This document shows, piece after piece, positions 42,650 to 50,998 of a stretch of DNA of 64,000 nucleotides (position 1 is its first letter; each line of letters starts with the position of its first letter). The position numbers were made by a program, and so were the translations under genes. Source of the stretch: Paenibacillus sp. 1781tsa1 (GTDB taxonomy: Bacteria; Bacillota; Bacilli; Paenibacillales; Paenibacillaceae); assembly GCF_024159265.1 (NCBI RefSeq), contig NZ_JAMYWY010000001.1, positions 5,766,001-5,830,000 on the forward strand, in the 5' to 3' direction. A model generated the notes under the pieces. That model saw only the letters and a list, made by a program, of their open reading frames with translations. It was not told the origin of the DNA and did no database searches.

Positions 42650-43543
42650 TTAATTTTTCTCTACAGCGTGACCGCCAAATTCATTACGCAATGCCGCTAC
42701 CACTTTACCTGTAAATGTGTCTGTCTCCAGGGAACGATAACGCATCAGCAAGGACAAAGCGATAACCGGTGTAGCGGTTTGAAGGTCAAACGCCGTTTCT
42801 ACCGTCCAACGTCCTTCACCGGAAGAGTGCATTACGCCTTTAATTTCATCAAGGTTCGCATCTTTGGAGAAGGCACGTTCTGTCAGCTCCATCAACCAAG
42901 AGCGGATAACAGAACCGTTGTTCCATACGCGTGCTACTTGTTCGAAGTCGAAATCAAATCCACTTTTCTCCAATACGTCAAAACCTTCACCGATGGATGC
43001 CATCATACCGTACTCGATACCATTGTGGACCATTTTCAGGAAGTGACCGCTGCCCGCTTTACCAGCATACAGGTAGCCGTTCTCTACGGAAGTATCTTTG
43101 AATGCCGGTTCAACGATGGCCCAAGCTTCAGGGTCTCCACCGATCATATAACATGCTCCATTACGTGCGCCTTCCATACCGCCAGATGTACCTGCATCCA
43201 TGTAGTGAATGCCTTTGGTTTTCATCTCTTCGTAGCGACGGATGGATTCTTTGTAGTGGGAGTTACCCGCTTCGATAATGATGTCGCCTTTGGACAACAA
43301 TGGGCTAACTTCAGCCAATACAGCATCTACCACGTTGTGAGGAACCATGATCCACAATACACGTGGGGATTCGAGCGAAGCCACCATCTCTGCGTAAGAA
43401 GATACGCCTTCAGCGCCGTATTCTTTCATTTCATTTACTGCTTCAGCGTTCAGGTCAAAAGCAACCACTTCATGTTTGTGATCAATCAAGTTTCTACCCA
43501 GGTTCAATCCCATTTTTCCTAATCCGACTAGTCCAAGTTTCAT
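42650..43543 (-). CDS. gnd: 6-phosphogluconate dehydrogenase, short decarboxylating type
   Basis: 297 residues, shorter than the classical 470-residue enzyme and typical of the GntZ/YqeC (often NAD-linked) type. It oxidises and decarboxylates 6-phosphogluconate to ribulose 5-phosphate. The Rossmann motif is GLGKMGLNLGRNL. IEAGNSHYKESIRR, GTSGGMEGARNGAC and KMVHNGIEYG provide the substrate and catalytic residues (Lys in FLKMVHNGIE). A good AGGAGG precedes the ATG. The acidic end of strand beta-2 (VVAFDLN) suggests NAD rather than NADP, by inference. Confidence 0.92.
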   Translation of the reverse strand: MKLGLVGLGKMGLNLGRNLIDHKHEVVAFDLNAEAVNEMKEYGAEGVSSYAEMVASLESPRVLWIMVPHNVVDAVLAEVSPLLSKGDIIIEAGNSHYKESIRRYEEMKTKGIHYMDAGTSGGMEGARNGACYMIGGDPEAWAIVEPAFKDTSVENGYLYAGKAGSGHFLKMVHNGIEYGMMASIGEGFDVLEKSGFDFDFEQVARVWNNGSVIRSWLMELTERAFSKDANLDEIKGVMHSSGEGRWTVETAFDLQTATPVIALSLLMRYRSLETDTFTGKVVAALRNEFGGHAVEKN

Positions 43544-43623
43544 TTTAAAATCCTCCTGTTATGAACATTGTTTAAATTTCATGTGCGCTCAATATTAAAA
43601 ATAAGTGCTTAACGTTTGGCGAA

Positions 43624-43760
43624 GTAACCGTTCCGGTAACGAATCGTTCTTTTGATCGCTGTTATCCCCAGATTTTTTTTGAATCTCCTATATAGGAGAA
43701 AATCCGGGGATAAAGGCGAACGCTTTGCTTCTACAGAATCGATTTCGTCCCCTACACTAC
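43624..43760 (+). repeat. Intergenic hairpin repeat, copy 3 (best preserved)
   Basis: Contains CCGTTCCGGTAACGAATCG, GATCGCTGTTATCCCC, a stem-loop closed by GGGGATAA, GGCGAACGC, CTACAGAATCGAT and CGTCCCCTACACTAC. It matches the minus strand of 24211-24345 over its length and the degenerate copy near 262-388. It occupies most of the non-coding gap between zwf and gnd. Confidence 0.75.
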
Positions 43761-43827
43761 ATTCTCAGCGTTTAAGCCAACCCATTTTCAAAACTGAGCA
43801 GCTAATCTATATTCAAAAATTTTCACG

Positions 43828-43854
43828 GCCTTCCGGCCACATAACCGGAAGGGC
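43828..43854 (-). terminator. Probable terminator of zwf
   Basis: CCTTCCGG and CCGGAAGG pair around an 8-nt loop. On the minus strand an A/T-rich tract (GAAAATTTTTG) follows. It is 225 bp past the zwf stop, so the assignment is moderate. Confidence 0.55.
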
Positions 43855-44080
43855 TTATGCAAAATTGGAACGGTATAATTCGTAAAAAATACTTCATATA
43901 TATCCGCATTTTGCTTCATCGATCCAGTTCGCTCCCAAGTATAAACGCTCTAGGCGAATAGAAACATGTCGTTCTGTATCCTGCTGACTTGGAAGACGCA
44001 TATGGGTTGTGCAAAATGTTCATTCGTGACCAGAACGGATTATACCGCTCTTATCTCTGTGCTCACTTTTTCGATTTCAC

Positions 44081-45535
44081 TTACCACCAACGGTAGCCAT
44101 CTTCGGCTGTCAGGCGATCTGCTGAATCTGGTCCATGCGAACCTGCACTGTACGTATCCAGTGGCACGCTGCCAGCTTCGAATGCTTCCTGAATCGGTTG
44201 AACCCACTGCCATGCCAGCTCCACTTCGTTCCAGTGAGCGAAGAAGGTGGAATCACCACGCATAGCGTCAAAGATCAGATTCTCGTACGCTTCAGGGATG
44301 TTACGTTTGCCTGAGTTGAAGGTCATATGCATCGGTTCCACTTCACCATGGTTCAATGGATTCTTCGCATTTAATTGAAGGGAAATACTTTCTCCCGGAC
44401 CAATTTCAATCGTAAGCAGGTTAGGTTCCGTTGTGTTCTCGGATTCATGACCCGTTTTGAGTGGCGATTTGAATTCAACCACGATTCTCGTGGATTTCTC
44501 AGCCAGACGTTTACCTGTACGGATATAAAATGGTACCTCGCTCCAGAATGGATCATCGATCCACAGTCTTGCGGCAACATAGGTCTCGTTCTGAGATCCG
44601 GCAGGGATGCCAGGCTCGTCCAAATATCCAACAACCGAGGAACCTTGCAATTCACCTGCTGCATATTGCGCACGAACAACTTCAGAGGCAATATTTTCTT
44701 TCGTCAAAGGACGAAGCGCTTCAGCAATTTTTTGTTTTTTGAATTGAATTTCTTCCGGTGTGCAACGTTTTGGCAGATGCAAACCAATCATCATAAGCAA
44801 CTGGAGCATATGGTTTTGGAACATGTCACGAAGCGCACCACTTTGGTCGTAATACGCAGCACGTTCTTCAACACCCACCGTCTCACTTGCCGTAATCTGT
44901 ACGTTGGCAATATAACGGTTAGACCACAAGGCCTGAATTACCGGATTCGCATAGGTAAGCGTCTCAATATTTTGAACCATTGGTTTACCAAGGAAATGGT
45001 CAATGCGATAGATCTCTTCTTCCGCAAAGGTATTGCTCAGTTTCTCGTTCAGATCACGAGCCGATTGCAGATCGTGTCCGAAAGGTTTTTCGATAATCAG
45101 TTTTTTCCAGCCTTTGGTGTTACCCAAGCCACTTTCTTGAATGTTCAATGCGATCGGCTCAAAGAATTCCGGTGCCACCGACATGTAGAACATGCGATTT
45201 TCGGGAATGTTAAGCTCTTGTTCACGCTGTTGAACGAGTTCCAACAATTTGGTGTAATCTTCAAGCTTCGTATTATTTAAAGAACAATAACGGAAAGCGC
45301 CAATGAAATCACGAACCTGAGATGCTTCTTCAGGGGTCTGACGAGAGAATTCATGAAGTGACTTTTCTACATTTGCCTGAAAGTCCGCATCCGACAATTC
45401 ACGCCGTCCCAAACCAATAACGGAGAAGGATTTCGGCATTTTCTGATCCATGTACAAGTTATATAATGCAGGGTAAATCTTACGTTTGGCTAAATCGCCT
45501 GTTGCCCCGAACAGGACAAATGTCATTGCATCCAT
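44081..45535 (-). CDS. zwf: Glucose-6-phosphate 1-dehydrogenase
   Basis: 484 residues, normal length. It oxidises glucose 6-phosphate to 6-phosphogluconolactone and makes NADPH, the first step of the oxidative pentose phosphate pathway. The dinucleotide motif is FGATGDLAKRKIYPALY at the N-terminus, and the active-site segment RIDHFLGKPMVQN holds the catalytic His and substrate Lys. AGGAGG precedes the ATG and a sigma-A-like promoter is present. It is divergent from an HxlR-type regulator gene. Confidence 0.96.
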   Translation of the reverse strand: MDAMTFVLFGATGDLAKRKIYPALYNLYMDQKMPKSFSVIGLGRRELSDADFQANVEKSLHEFSRQTPEEASQVRDFIGAFRYCSLNNTKLEDYTKLLELVQQREQELNIPENRMFYMSVAPEFFEPIALNIQESGLGNTKGWKKLIIEKPFGHDLQSARDLNEKLSNTFAEEEIYRIDHFLGKPMVQNIETLTYANPVIQALWSNRYIANVQITASETVGVEERAAYYDQSGALRDMFQNHMLQLLMMIGLHLPKRCTPEEIQFKKQKIAEALRPLTKENIASEVVRAQYAAGELQGSSVVGYLDEPGIPAGSQNETYVAARLWIDDPFWSEVPFYIRTGKRLAEKSTRIVVEFKSPLKTGHESENTTEPNLLTIEIGPGESISLQLNAKNPLNHGEVEPMHMTFNSGKRNIPEAYENLIFDAMRGDSTFFAHWNEVELAWQWVQPIQEAFEAGSVPLDTYSAGSHGPDSADRLTAEDGYRWW

Positions 45536-45562
45536 TGGAGTGCCTCCTGTGATCTGTGCAGT

Positions 45563-45590
45563 ATAGTATATGATGTTGCAAAATGTTCAA
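45563..45590 (-). promoter_or_regulatory. Candidate sigma-A promoter of zwf
   Basis: On the minus strand TTGAAC, a 16-nt spacer and TACTAT, 28 bp before the zwf ATG. Confidence 0.55.
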
Positions 45591-45882
45591 ATCCAAGCAT
45601 GACAAAAGACGGAATAAGTGGGTGTGTTCCCCGCCTTGCCTCCGTTTATATAACACACCTGAATTTAACCATGGAACATTCCTTCTCTCCACAACCTGTA
45701 TTTAGGTTATAAATTGTAACCATTTGAATTAACGTTACCCATATTACACCTGTCGTCACAATTCGTCAATAATCGTGTCGAACCTGTGAACTCCAGTGTT
45801 TATAGGCTTTTTATTTGATGATAACGCTTTATGTGGTAAGATTAAGAACAATTGGTATGTGACATTTTACACATATGGCCTG

Positions 45883-45910
45883 TGGACAAGTAGGTTACAA
45901 TAAGTATACT
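45883..45910 (+). promoter_or_regulatory. Candidate sigma-A promoter of the HxlR-type regulator
   Basis: TGGACA, a 16-nt spacer and TATACT, 40 bp before the ATG of the regulator gene. Confidence 0.55.
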
Positions 45911-45950
45911 AATGATATTACAGGCAATACTAAATCAAAGGAGTACAATC

Positions 45951-46271
45951 ATGAGCGATGATGAGAATGCCAAGCAAATATGCACAAAAGTGGAACAATC
46001 TTATCAGATCATTGGCCGAAAATGGGTAGCCCTCATTATTCATGCATTGATGGAGGAGCCCAAACGCTTCAGTGAGATTCACGCTTATATCCCTGACTTG
46101 AGCAAACGTGTGTTAAATGAGCGAATGAAGGAATTGGAGGAAGAAGGACTCGTGGTTCGTCATGTGGTCACGGAACGTCCAGTTCGGACTGAATATATGT
46201 TGTCACGAAAAGGCACGGAACTAGGGAGAGCACTAAGCGCTGTGGAACGTTGGGCTGATAAGTGGCTATAA
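45951..46271 (+). CDS. HxlR-family winged-helix transcription regulator
   Basis: 106 residues, a single winged helix: QSYQIIGRKWVALIIHALME, RFSEIHAYIPDLSKRVLNER (recognition helix) and MKELEEEGLVVRHV with the wing TERPVRTEYMLSRKG. Cys near residue 10 is in the position used as a redox or aldehyde sensor in some HxlR proteins. It binds DNA as a dimer. In Bacillus, HxlR activates the formaldehyde-fixing hxlAB operon. Here it faces zwf across 415 bp, which suggests control of the pentose phosphate genes, unproven. AAAGGAG precedes the ATG. Confidence 0.88.
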   Translation: MSDDENAKQICTKVEQSYQIIGRKWVALIIHALMEEPKRFSEIHAYIPDLSKRVLNERMKELEEEGLVVRHVVTERPVRTEYMLSRKGTELGRALSAVERWADKWL

Positions 46272-46320
46272 CCTTTTGAGAAATCCATATTGTTTATATA
46301 ACTTGAAGGTCCCGATGTGC

Positions 46321-46384
46321 AATCCCGGAGGTGGAGTATCGCATTTAGCAACTGGCTAGTGCAATCCGCATCCGGGATTTTTTC
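46321..46384 (+). terminator. Terminator after the HxlR-type gene
   Basis: AATCCCGGA (46321-46329) and TCCGGGATT (46371-46379) pair, extended by further G-C and G-T pairs, with a long loop and a following T-run. Confidence 0.65.
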
Positions 46385-46464
46385 AATTCAAATGGTGAAT
46401 ACTAATTATATTGAGACACGTAATAACGCTATTTTTTTTGCAATCCAAATTCAAGCTAACTGTT

Positions 46465-46700
46465 TCATTTAAATTGTTGCTGATACTGTAGCGGGGTCAT
46501 CCCCGCTCATTGGGGAAATAACTAGATGCAATACGATCCATTTTGGAACCGACACGCCTGCCTATCTCTTCACCGAAAGCGTAGTTGTATCAGGCAACAA
46601 ATAGGCTGATTTCAAGCTTCAAGCTGTTACATATTCCGAAATGCCGTTACCTGTCTCTTGGCAAAAAATGCGGAAATCATACGATTTGGATAAGTGAACA
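46465..46700 (-). pseudogene. Decayed 3' end of an AraC-family regulator
   Basis: On the minus strand one frame ends in AGMTPLQYQQQFK then TGA, the standard C-terminus of AraC/XylS regulators. Further upstream, in shifting frames, come RFQNGSY, DTTTLSV with LKSAYLL, and CQETGNGISEYVT. These are, in the right order, pieces of the two helix-turn-helix motifs of the AraC DNA-binding domain. Several frameshifts and stops separate them and no effector domain remains. Confidence 0.6.
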
Positions 46701-47092
46701 TCTACTGCCATTTAATCTAATTCGAGGTCATATTTGAAATGTTTTTTAATTCATTTCATCATCTTTTCCTATACTACAAATGGCGTAAGTCCGCTAATTT
46801 TAGTAGCACTTAATTTTGATCCCTCTTTCTGTTGGTCATCACCAGAGGGATTATTATTATCTGGAATTGATCTCAAATTTAATTGGATGGAAGCATCGGG
46901 TCTATTGGTTTAGGGAGTTATAGACTCAACAAATGAAGCACAAAAAGATACCACCTCATTATTACGTAAGGTGGCTTTTTTAGATATTCATAATAATAAC
47001 TTATTATTTTGGATTAGATTATTATTTTAAGTTTTAGCCAATTTCTTATAAAAAAACTGATTTTTATGTAAAATTAAAATCTCAATACACAA
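46701..47092. other. Gene-free stretch with two hairpins
   Basis: No gene seen. One hairpin at 46819-46851 (ATCCCTCT / AGAGGGAT) is of unknown role. A second at 46942-46982 is listed as the terminator of the long minus-strand operon. Confidence 0.4.
46942..46982 (-). terminator. Probable terminator of the duplicated lipase/WXG operon
   Basis: CCACCT and AGGTGG pair around a 12-nt loop; on the minus strand TATCTTTTTG follows. It lies 111 bp past the last gene of the operon. The plus-strand T-run is stronger, so it may work both ways. Confidence 0.55.
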
Positions 47093-47368
47093 TCAATAAT
47101 TTCCATCAGCATCCTTTATCCTCTTGATGGCATCTAACATTTCCTGTTTTTGTTTGAGTAGTAACTGTGTCCGAGTATCCAACTGATAGAAGAACACTTC
47201 CACCTTGATTCGAAGTTTATCTGCTGATTGTCCCTTCCAGGTATTTAGCTTCTCATACAATCCTCGTGCTTCTCTCTCGTTTTCTCTTAATTCGCTAAGG
47301 ATAAGATCCAACTCTTGTTCTGCCTGTAATAACTGATCCAAATCCATGGCTATACTGCTTCCACTCAT
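47093..47368 (-). CDS. WXG100-like small helical protein
   Basis: 91 residues, two long helices separated by a turn holding WKG (in LNTWKGQSADKLRIKVEVFF), which is the W-x-G hallmark of ESX/type VII secretion partners at the expected central position. No signal peptide. AGGAAG precedes the ATG. It is the last gene of the long minus-strand unit and starts 31 bp after the lipase copy A stop. Type VII systems export such proteins as helical-hairpin dimers, often with a neighbouring effector; the lipase would be the obvious partner. No secretion ATPase (EssC) is in the window. Confidence 0.65.
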   Translation of the reverse strand: MSGSSIAMDLDQLLQAEQELDLILSELRENEREARGLYEKLNTWKGQSADKLRIKVEVFFYQLDTRTQLLLKQKQEMLDAIKRIKDADGNY

Positions 47369-47399
47369 TTACATCTTCCTGCCTTTCTACACATGTTCG

Positions 47400-48713
47400 T
47401 TAAGCTACTGTTCCACTATCGGCCTGGATAAATAGATCAGCCTTGTTCTGGATATAATCTACAAGATCTGATGTATGTTCCAGATGCCATTCATCTAACT
47501 GCTTAATACTCATCTGAAGATCCCATACAATTGGCACAAGCCGCTGACTGTGACTGCTCTCGGTGTACTCAAAAAAGTTCCGTTGGATTCGCTCAAAGGT
47601 ACGGCTCATATCCTGCGCTTGGCGACTCCATTTCCCTGCGATCTCCTTCAGTTCCTCTGGCGTTAACTCAATGGTTCCTGCCGAGTACCCACCTACAACG
47701 TTAACCACAGACTTGAAACCTTTGGATAGGGTATCCCATGCTTCACGTGTATGATCCAGGATGTTATGATCCGAAGGTTTTCGCGGAGAGTAACTCACTC
47801 GTTCACCCGTAATTTCATCATACAATGTATTGTCGATATATCCATCCTCATCGAAACTGTAATGTTTCATATCGTGATATCCAGGACCATCCTCAAATAA
47901 TGTATCCTTAACCTTGGCCCAAACATTCATCCCATAGTTCTTATTCGCATCTGCATAATTTGAATTAATAAGAAGCGTAGATCCCACATGCCGCTCATAC
48001 CCCTCAAAGAGACCGCTCGCAATACCATCGCCAGGATGTATGAAATTGGTTACTTGTCCATCAAACTCCCCTTCCTCGGCTTTCCTTCTCATCTCTGGCG
48101 TCAACGCGGCCACAACGGTTGGTGCACTAAACGTGACAGCATCGAGTCCCGTATACACCGCTGCATATTGCGCATTGGCACCGCCAAGGGAATGGCCCGT
48201 AAGTGTGAAGTCTGCATCAGGATACTTGCCCTGCAGCTCCTTCACATAATCTTCCGCTTCATATAACTGATTATCTGGTCCAATATCTTTACTCATTCTC
48301 TTTCGAGTATCTCCCATGAGATTATTAAGCCACGTAATCCCTAGTGCATCTTCGGTGCCCTGAATAACTCCCCCCCAGGATTCAGGCCATGGATTGTATT
48401 TTCTATCGAACGTGGCTTTTATTTCGGGTAGACCAATATTTAGAACATCAGTTTTTAGATCAGGGTACGCCCTCTCCAGAGGAGCACTTCCCTCGGTTCC
48501 CCGGAAAGCAATGACGGCTTGTTTGGTTTCAGGATTATAAAAAGTAACAGCATCCATTCCTGATGTGTTATGCTTCTGATCTAGTACTTCCCATCCAGGG
48601 AGTATTCTAATTTCTTCTCCTGTTACATAATCACTATAAGCTGCTTCAGACATTTTCTGATAAACCTGATCCGTTAGCTCTATTTTACTTTTTCCACTAC
48701 CATCCTTACTCAT
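47400..48713 (-). CDS. Lipase-type alpha/beta hydrolase with WXG-like C-terminal tail, copy A
   Basis: 437 residues without a signal peptide. The hydrolase part (about 10-300) has AVIAFRGTEGS (oxyanion-hole strand) and the nucleophile elbow GHSLGGANAQYAAV with Ser175. A candidate acid is Asp229 in FIHPGDGIAS and a candidate base is His280 or His284 in GYHDMKHYSF. This fits the class 3-like/Mbeg1 (DUF2974) lipases. Residues about 344-437 form a separate helical tail starting TIELTPEELKEIAGKWSRQA, which resembles the first helix of WXG100 proteins. A WXG-like export tail at the C-terminus with the enzyme at the N-terminus reverses the usual LXG order. I infer a type-VII-exported phospholipase, acting on other cells or in the wall. 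Confidence 0.75.
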   Translation of the reverse strand: MSKDGSGKSKIELTDQVYQKMSEAAYSDYVTGEEIRILPGWEVLDQKHNTSGMDAVTFYNPETKQAVIAFRGTEGSAPLERAYPDLKTDVLNIGLPEIKATFDRKYNPWPESWGGVIQGTEDALGITWLNNLMGDTRKRMSKDIGPDNQLYEAEDYVKELQGKYPDADFTLTGHSLGGANAQYAAVYTGLDAVTFSAPTVVAALTPEMRRKAEEGEFDGQVTNFIHPGDGIASGLFEGYERHVGSTLLINSNYADANKNYGMNVWAKVKDTLFEDGPGYHDMKHYSFDEDGYIDNTLYDEITGERVSYSPRKPSDHNILDHTREAWDTLSKGFKSVVNVVGGYSAGTIELTPEELKEIAGKWSRQAQDMSRTFERIQRNFFEYTESSHSQRLVPIVWDLQMSIKQLDEWHLEHTSDLVDYIQNKADLFIQADSGTVA

Positions 48714-48791
48714 TCTTAAAGCCGACCCCCAAATTGAATAGACTCATAGTCACTTCCCCTTACCCCTAACTTAATAAAAAAATAAAACATC

Positions 48792-49154
48792 TCAGTTATA
48801 GGGGTCGAATCCCCGTATCTTAAGCATATTATGAAATTCTTTGCTGAACGAGAGCAATTCCGCTACATTAGATTCATAATTTACTGAGACATTAAAATGC
48901 TGATCTTTATGTCCTGTTACATAACCATATATTGTCACGCGGGCTATAGCCATTTTAGGGAGCAACTGTCTCCTTGTTATGGTTACCTCCAAATTGTAAG
49001 AATCTTTTAGAAATTGAATAGCAACTGCTTCCGAGCGGTCTATAATTTCTTGATCCCGATCTTCTTTATTCACTCCTGAACACCCTCCTAATCCTAATAT
49101 CCCAAAGATTATTGTGACAAATACGACACTCTTAATTATCCGGGACATGACCAT
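48792..49154 (-). CDS. Small lipoprotein, copy A
   Basis: 120 residues with a signal peptide and lipobox LGGC. The mature domain is about 95 residues: DRSEAVAIQFLKDSYNLEVT, then beta-rich VTIYGYVTGHKDQHFNVSVNY. It is homologous to the lipoprotein in copy B over its length. Lying between the large secreted protein and the lipase, and being membrane-tethered outside, it is a reasonable candidate immunity protein against the lipase; no direct evidence. Confidence 0.7.
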   Translation of the reverse strand: MVMSRIIKSVVFVTIIFGILGLGGCSGVNKEDRDQEIIDRSEAVAIQFLKDSYNLEVTITRRQLLPKMAIARVTIYGYVTGHKDQHFNVSVNYESNVAELLSFSKEFHNMLKIRGFDPYN

Positions 49155-49243
49155 CCCTCACTTTATCGTTGTATTATTGCGAAGCAGATCGAAGAATGCT
49201 CGATAAATAGCTTTCTTCGATCATTTCACTATTTAATATTACC

Positions 49244-50998
49244 TTAATGCGGTACCTGCGCACTGAAATCATCCCGGCTGGAGCGATCGGCATGGTAAAA
49301 GACCACGTCTCCGTCCCGCAACGTAAAGCTATTCCCATAGCTATCCTCTACCTCACGCTGGAACCCTTCCAGCAACCATTGATTCATCAGCGGGGCATGG
49401 ATATATTGCAGATGCGGTGCCGCCAGATTTCCCTCTCGAATGGACTCGAAGTTAAAGTTCACCACGATATACCCATCCTTCAAGAAGATTGGCGATTTAG
49501 CATCCAATCCGCCATGCGTACGTCCATACTCCGCCAAGTTTGTTCCCGCTTGAACCACATAGGGCTCGGCGGGTAGACTGTATTCCCCGTACCATTGTTG
49601 AATGGCTGCATTCGCACGCAGGACATCGGCGCTGGCGGTCGTTGGAATATTCGTTTTCGGACCAATAAACGTTCGCAATTGCTCTGGCATAAGCAGTAGG
49701 CTATATCCGCCTACCGGAGTTTTCATTTTCGTGAATTTGTCTCGATAGTACTCTTGATAGGCTCGTTCACTCATCATCCCCGGATGGATTTCACCATATC
49801 GGTTGTATTTGTACGTCGCTGTATCTCGTAGTTGTTCGGACGGAACTTGACGTAGCCGATCGTTCAAAATCACGAACCGCTTCACTTGATCTTCTGTCGA
49901 ACCGATGCGAATAAAGTTGCGCTGGTTGGTGGAGTAATACAGATCCACCGGCACACGTGTACTTCCATCCTTACTCACAAAATCAAAGGTTGGCGTGAGA
50001 CGAATGCCATCTCGTGGGCCAAACATGTTGCCTTTCGTTTTAAAATCAAACTTGAAGTGATATCCCGTTTTCACCGCCACATTCTGATACCCTTGCAGGG
50101 GGTGACTGCCCGGACGAATCGGGACGGTAAACTGGGGTTTGTTGCCCCGCTTGTCTCCGTCGATACCCTGCGTGCCGGTCCAGTAAGTGATCCAGGTCGG
50201 CGCAAGACTATTTTTGAAACGGCGGAAGACCAGCTCCCAGTTATAGTCGGCGATATCGGTAATCTCAAAGTCATATAGTCGCCCAATGACCTCCACAGAT
50301 ACTTCGTCCGAAGCGGCGTGGTAGTACAGGTTTGTGTTGGCATCGGGCTGGGCGTCGATCTCCGGCTCGGTACTGAAATGCGACGGGGCATTTTCAGCAA
50401 TATTCCTGAATTCCACCTGGTAGTCTCCTTCATCTACCCACACGGGCAGATAGAAGGTCGTATCCAGTACCGGTACTTGGATATCGATCCACGTATTTCG
50501 CGGATAAAATTGCGTTCGGTCAGCACTGTACACGTCAAATGGAAACCGGACTTGTTTGATCCGATAATATTTAGCGTAATCCCGATCGCCATATCCCGGG
50601 TAGGCCCCCGCATCCAGATGTTGTCCGCTGGTCGGGATGCGAACCGTGAACGGCCGCTCCAAAATGAGCGCAGACCGACTCTTGTTCGGCACCGTTTTCT
50701 GGTTATGCGGCTGATCATCTGATACGAGCGAGTAGTTCACCACTGGCGTATGGACGGTGACGGTGTTGATGGAATTGATCGGAAAAGTCCTTCCTTCGCT
50801 ACCTCCCAAGGTTGTAGGATGAAGCGCATACTCAATCTCCCCCGTCGACTCTGTATTCGCCCTGTTCAAGCGGTCCTGGGGGATTAACAGCTGATCTGCG
50901 TACAACACCTGCTCTCCGGTGTTTTTATACGAACCGATCTTGGTCGGTGCTGGGATTTGCGTCGGATCCGGTCCATTTTCAAACGACAGTGCTGCCAT
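49244..50998 (-). CDS. Large secreted protein copy A, C-terminal part (beyond a frameshift)
   Basis: This 584-codon frame is the downstream half of a protein begun at 52619. In copy B the same region is continuous: VMDGSTVV is followed directly by ENGPDPTQIPAPT. Here an extra T changes GTT GAA to GTT TGA, so the upstream frame stops and this one opens at an internal ATG with no ribosome binding site. The region is beta-rich and holds many Tyr/Arg/Trp segments (PGYGDRDYAKYYR, PVWVDEGDYQV, RPGSHPLQGYQNVAVKTGYH). It ends GDVVFYHADRSSRDDFSAQV. It resembles the large Paenibacillus extracellular proteins labelled DUF5704. No catalytic motif recognised. Confidence 0.7.
   Translation of the reverse strand: MAALSFENGPDPTQIPAPTKIGSYKNTGEQVLYADQLLIPQDRLNRANTESTGEIEYALHPTTLGGSEGRTFPINSINTVTVHTPVVNYSLVSDDQPHNQKTVPNKSRSALILERPFTVRIPTSGQHLDAGAYPGYGDRDYAKYYRIKQVRFPFDVYSADRTQFYPRNTWIDIQVPVLDTTFYLPVWVDEGDYQVEFRNIAENAPSHFSTEPEIDAQPDANTNLYYHAASDEVSVEVIGRLYDFEITDIADYNWELVFRRFKNSLAPTWITYWTGTQGIDGDKRGNKPQFTVPIRPGSHPLQGYQNVAVKTGYHFKFDFKTKGNMFGPRDGIRLTPTFDFVSKDGSTRVPVDLYYSTNQRNFIRIGSTEDQVKRFVILNDRLRQVPSEQLRDTATYKYNRYGEIHPGMMSERAYQEYYRDKFTKMKTPVGGYSLLLMPEQLRTFIGPKTNIPTTASADVLRANAAIQQWYGEYSLPAEPYVVQAGTNLAEYGRTHGGLDAKSPIFLKDGYIVVNFNFESIREGNLAAPHLQYIHAPLMNQWLLEGFQREVEDSYGNSFTLRDGDVVFYHADRSSRDDFSAQVPH

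Noticed and set aside
42668..43522. A 284-codon plus-strand frame opposite gnd, and a 301-codon one opposite zwf
   Set aside because: Both mirror strongly conserved enzymes on the other strand; their products resemble no family and lack ribosome binding sites.
46281..47092. Possible CRISPR array or tandem repeats in the long gene-free stretch
   Set aside because: The hairpins and A/T runs are single and of different sequence; there are no regularly spaced direct repeats here or elsewhere in the window.
50979..50998. Programmed +1 frameshift at GTT TGA in the large secreted gene
   Set aside because: Kept only as a note. Copy B reads the same junction without a shift, no internal Shine-Dalgarno stimulator is evident, and a one-base insertion explains it more simply.
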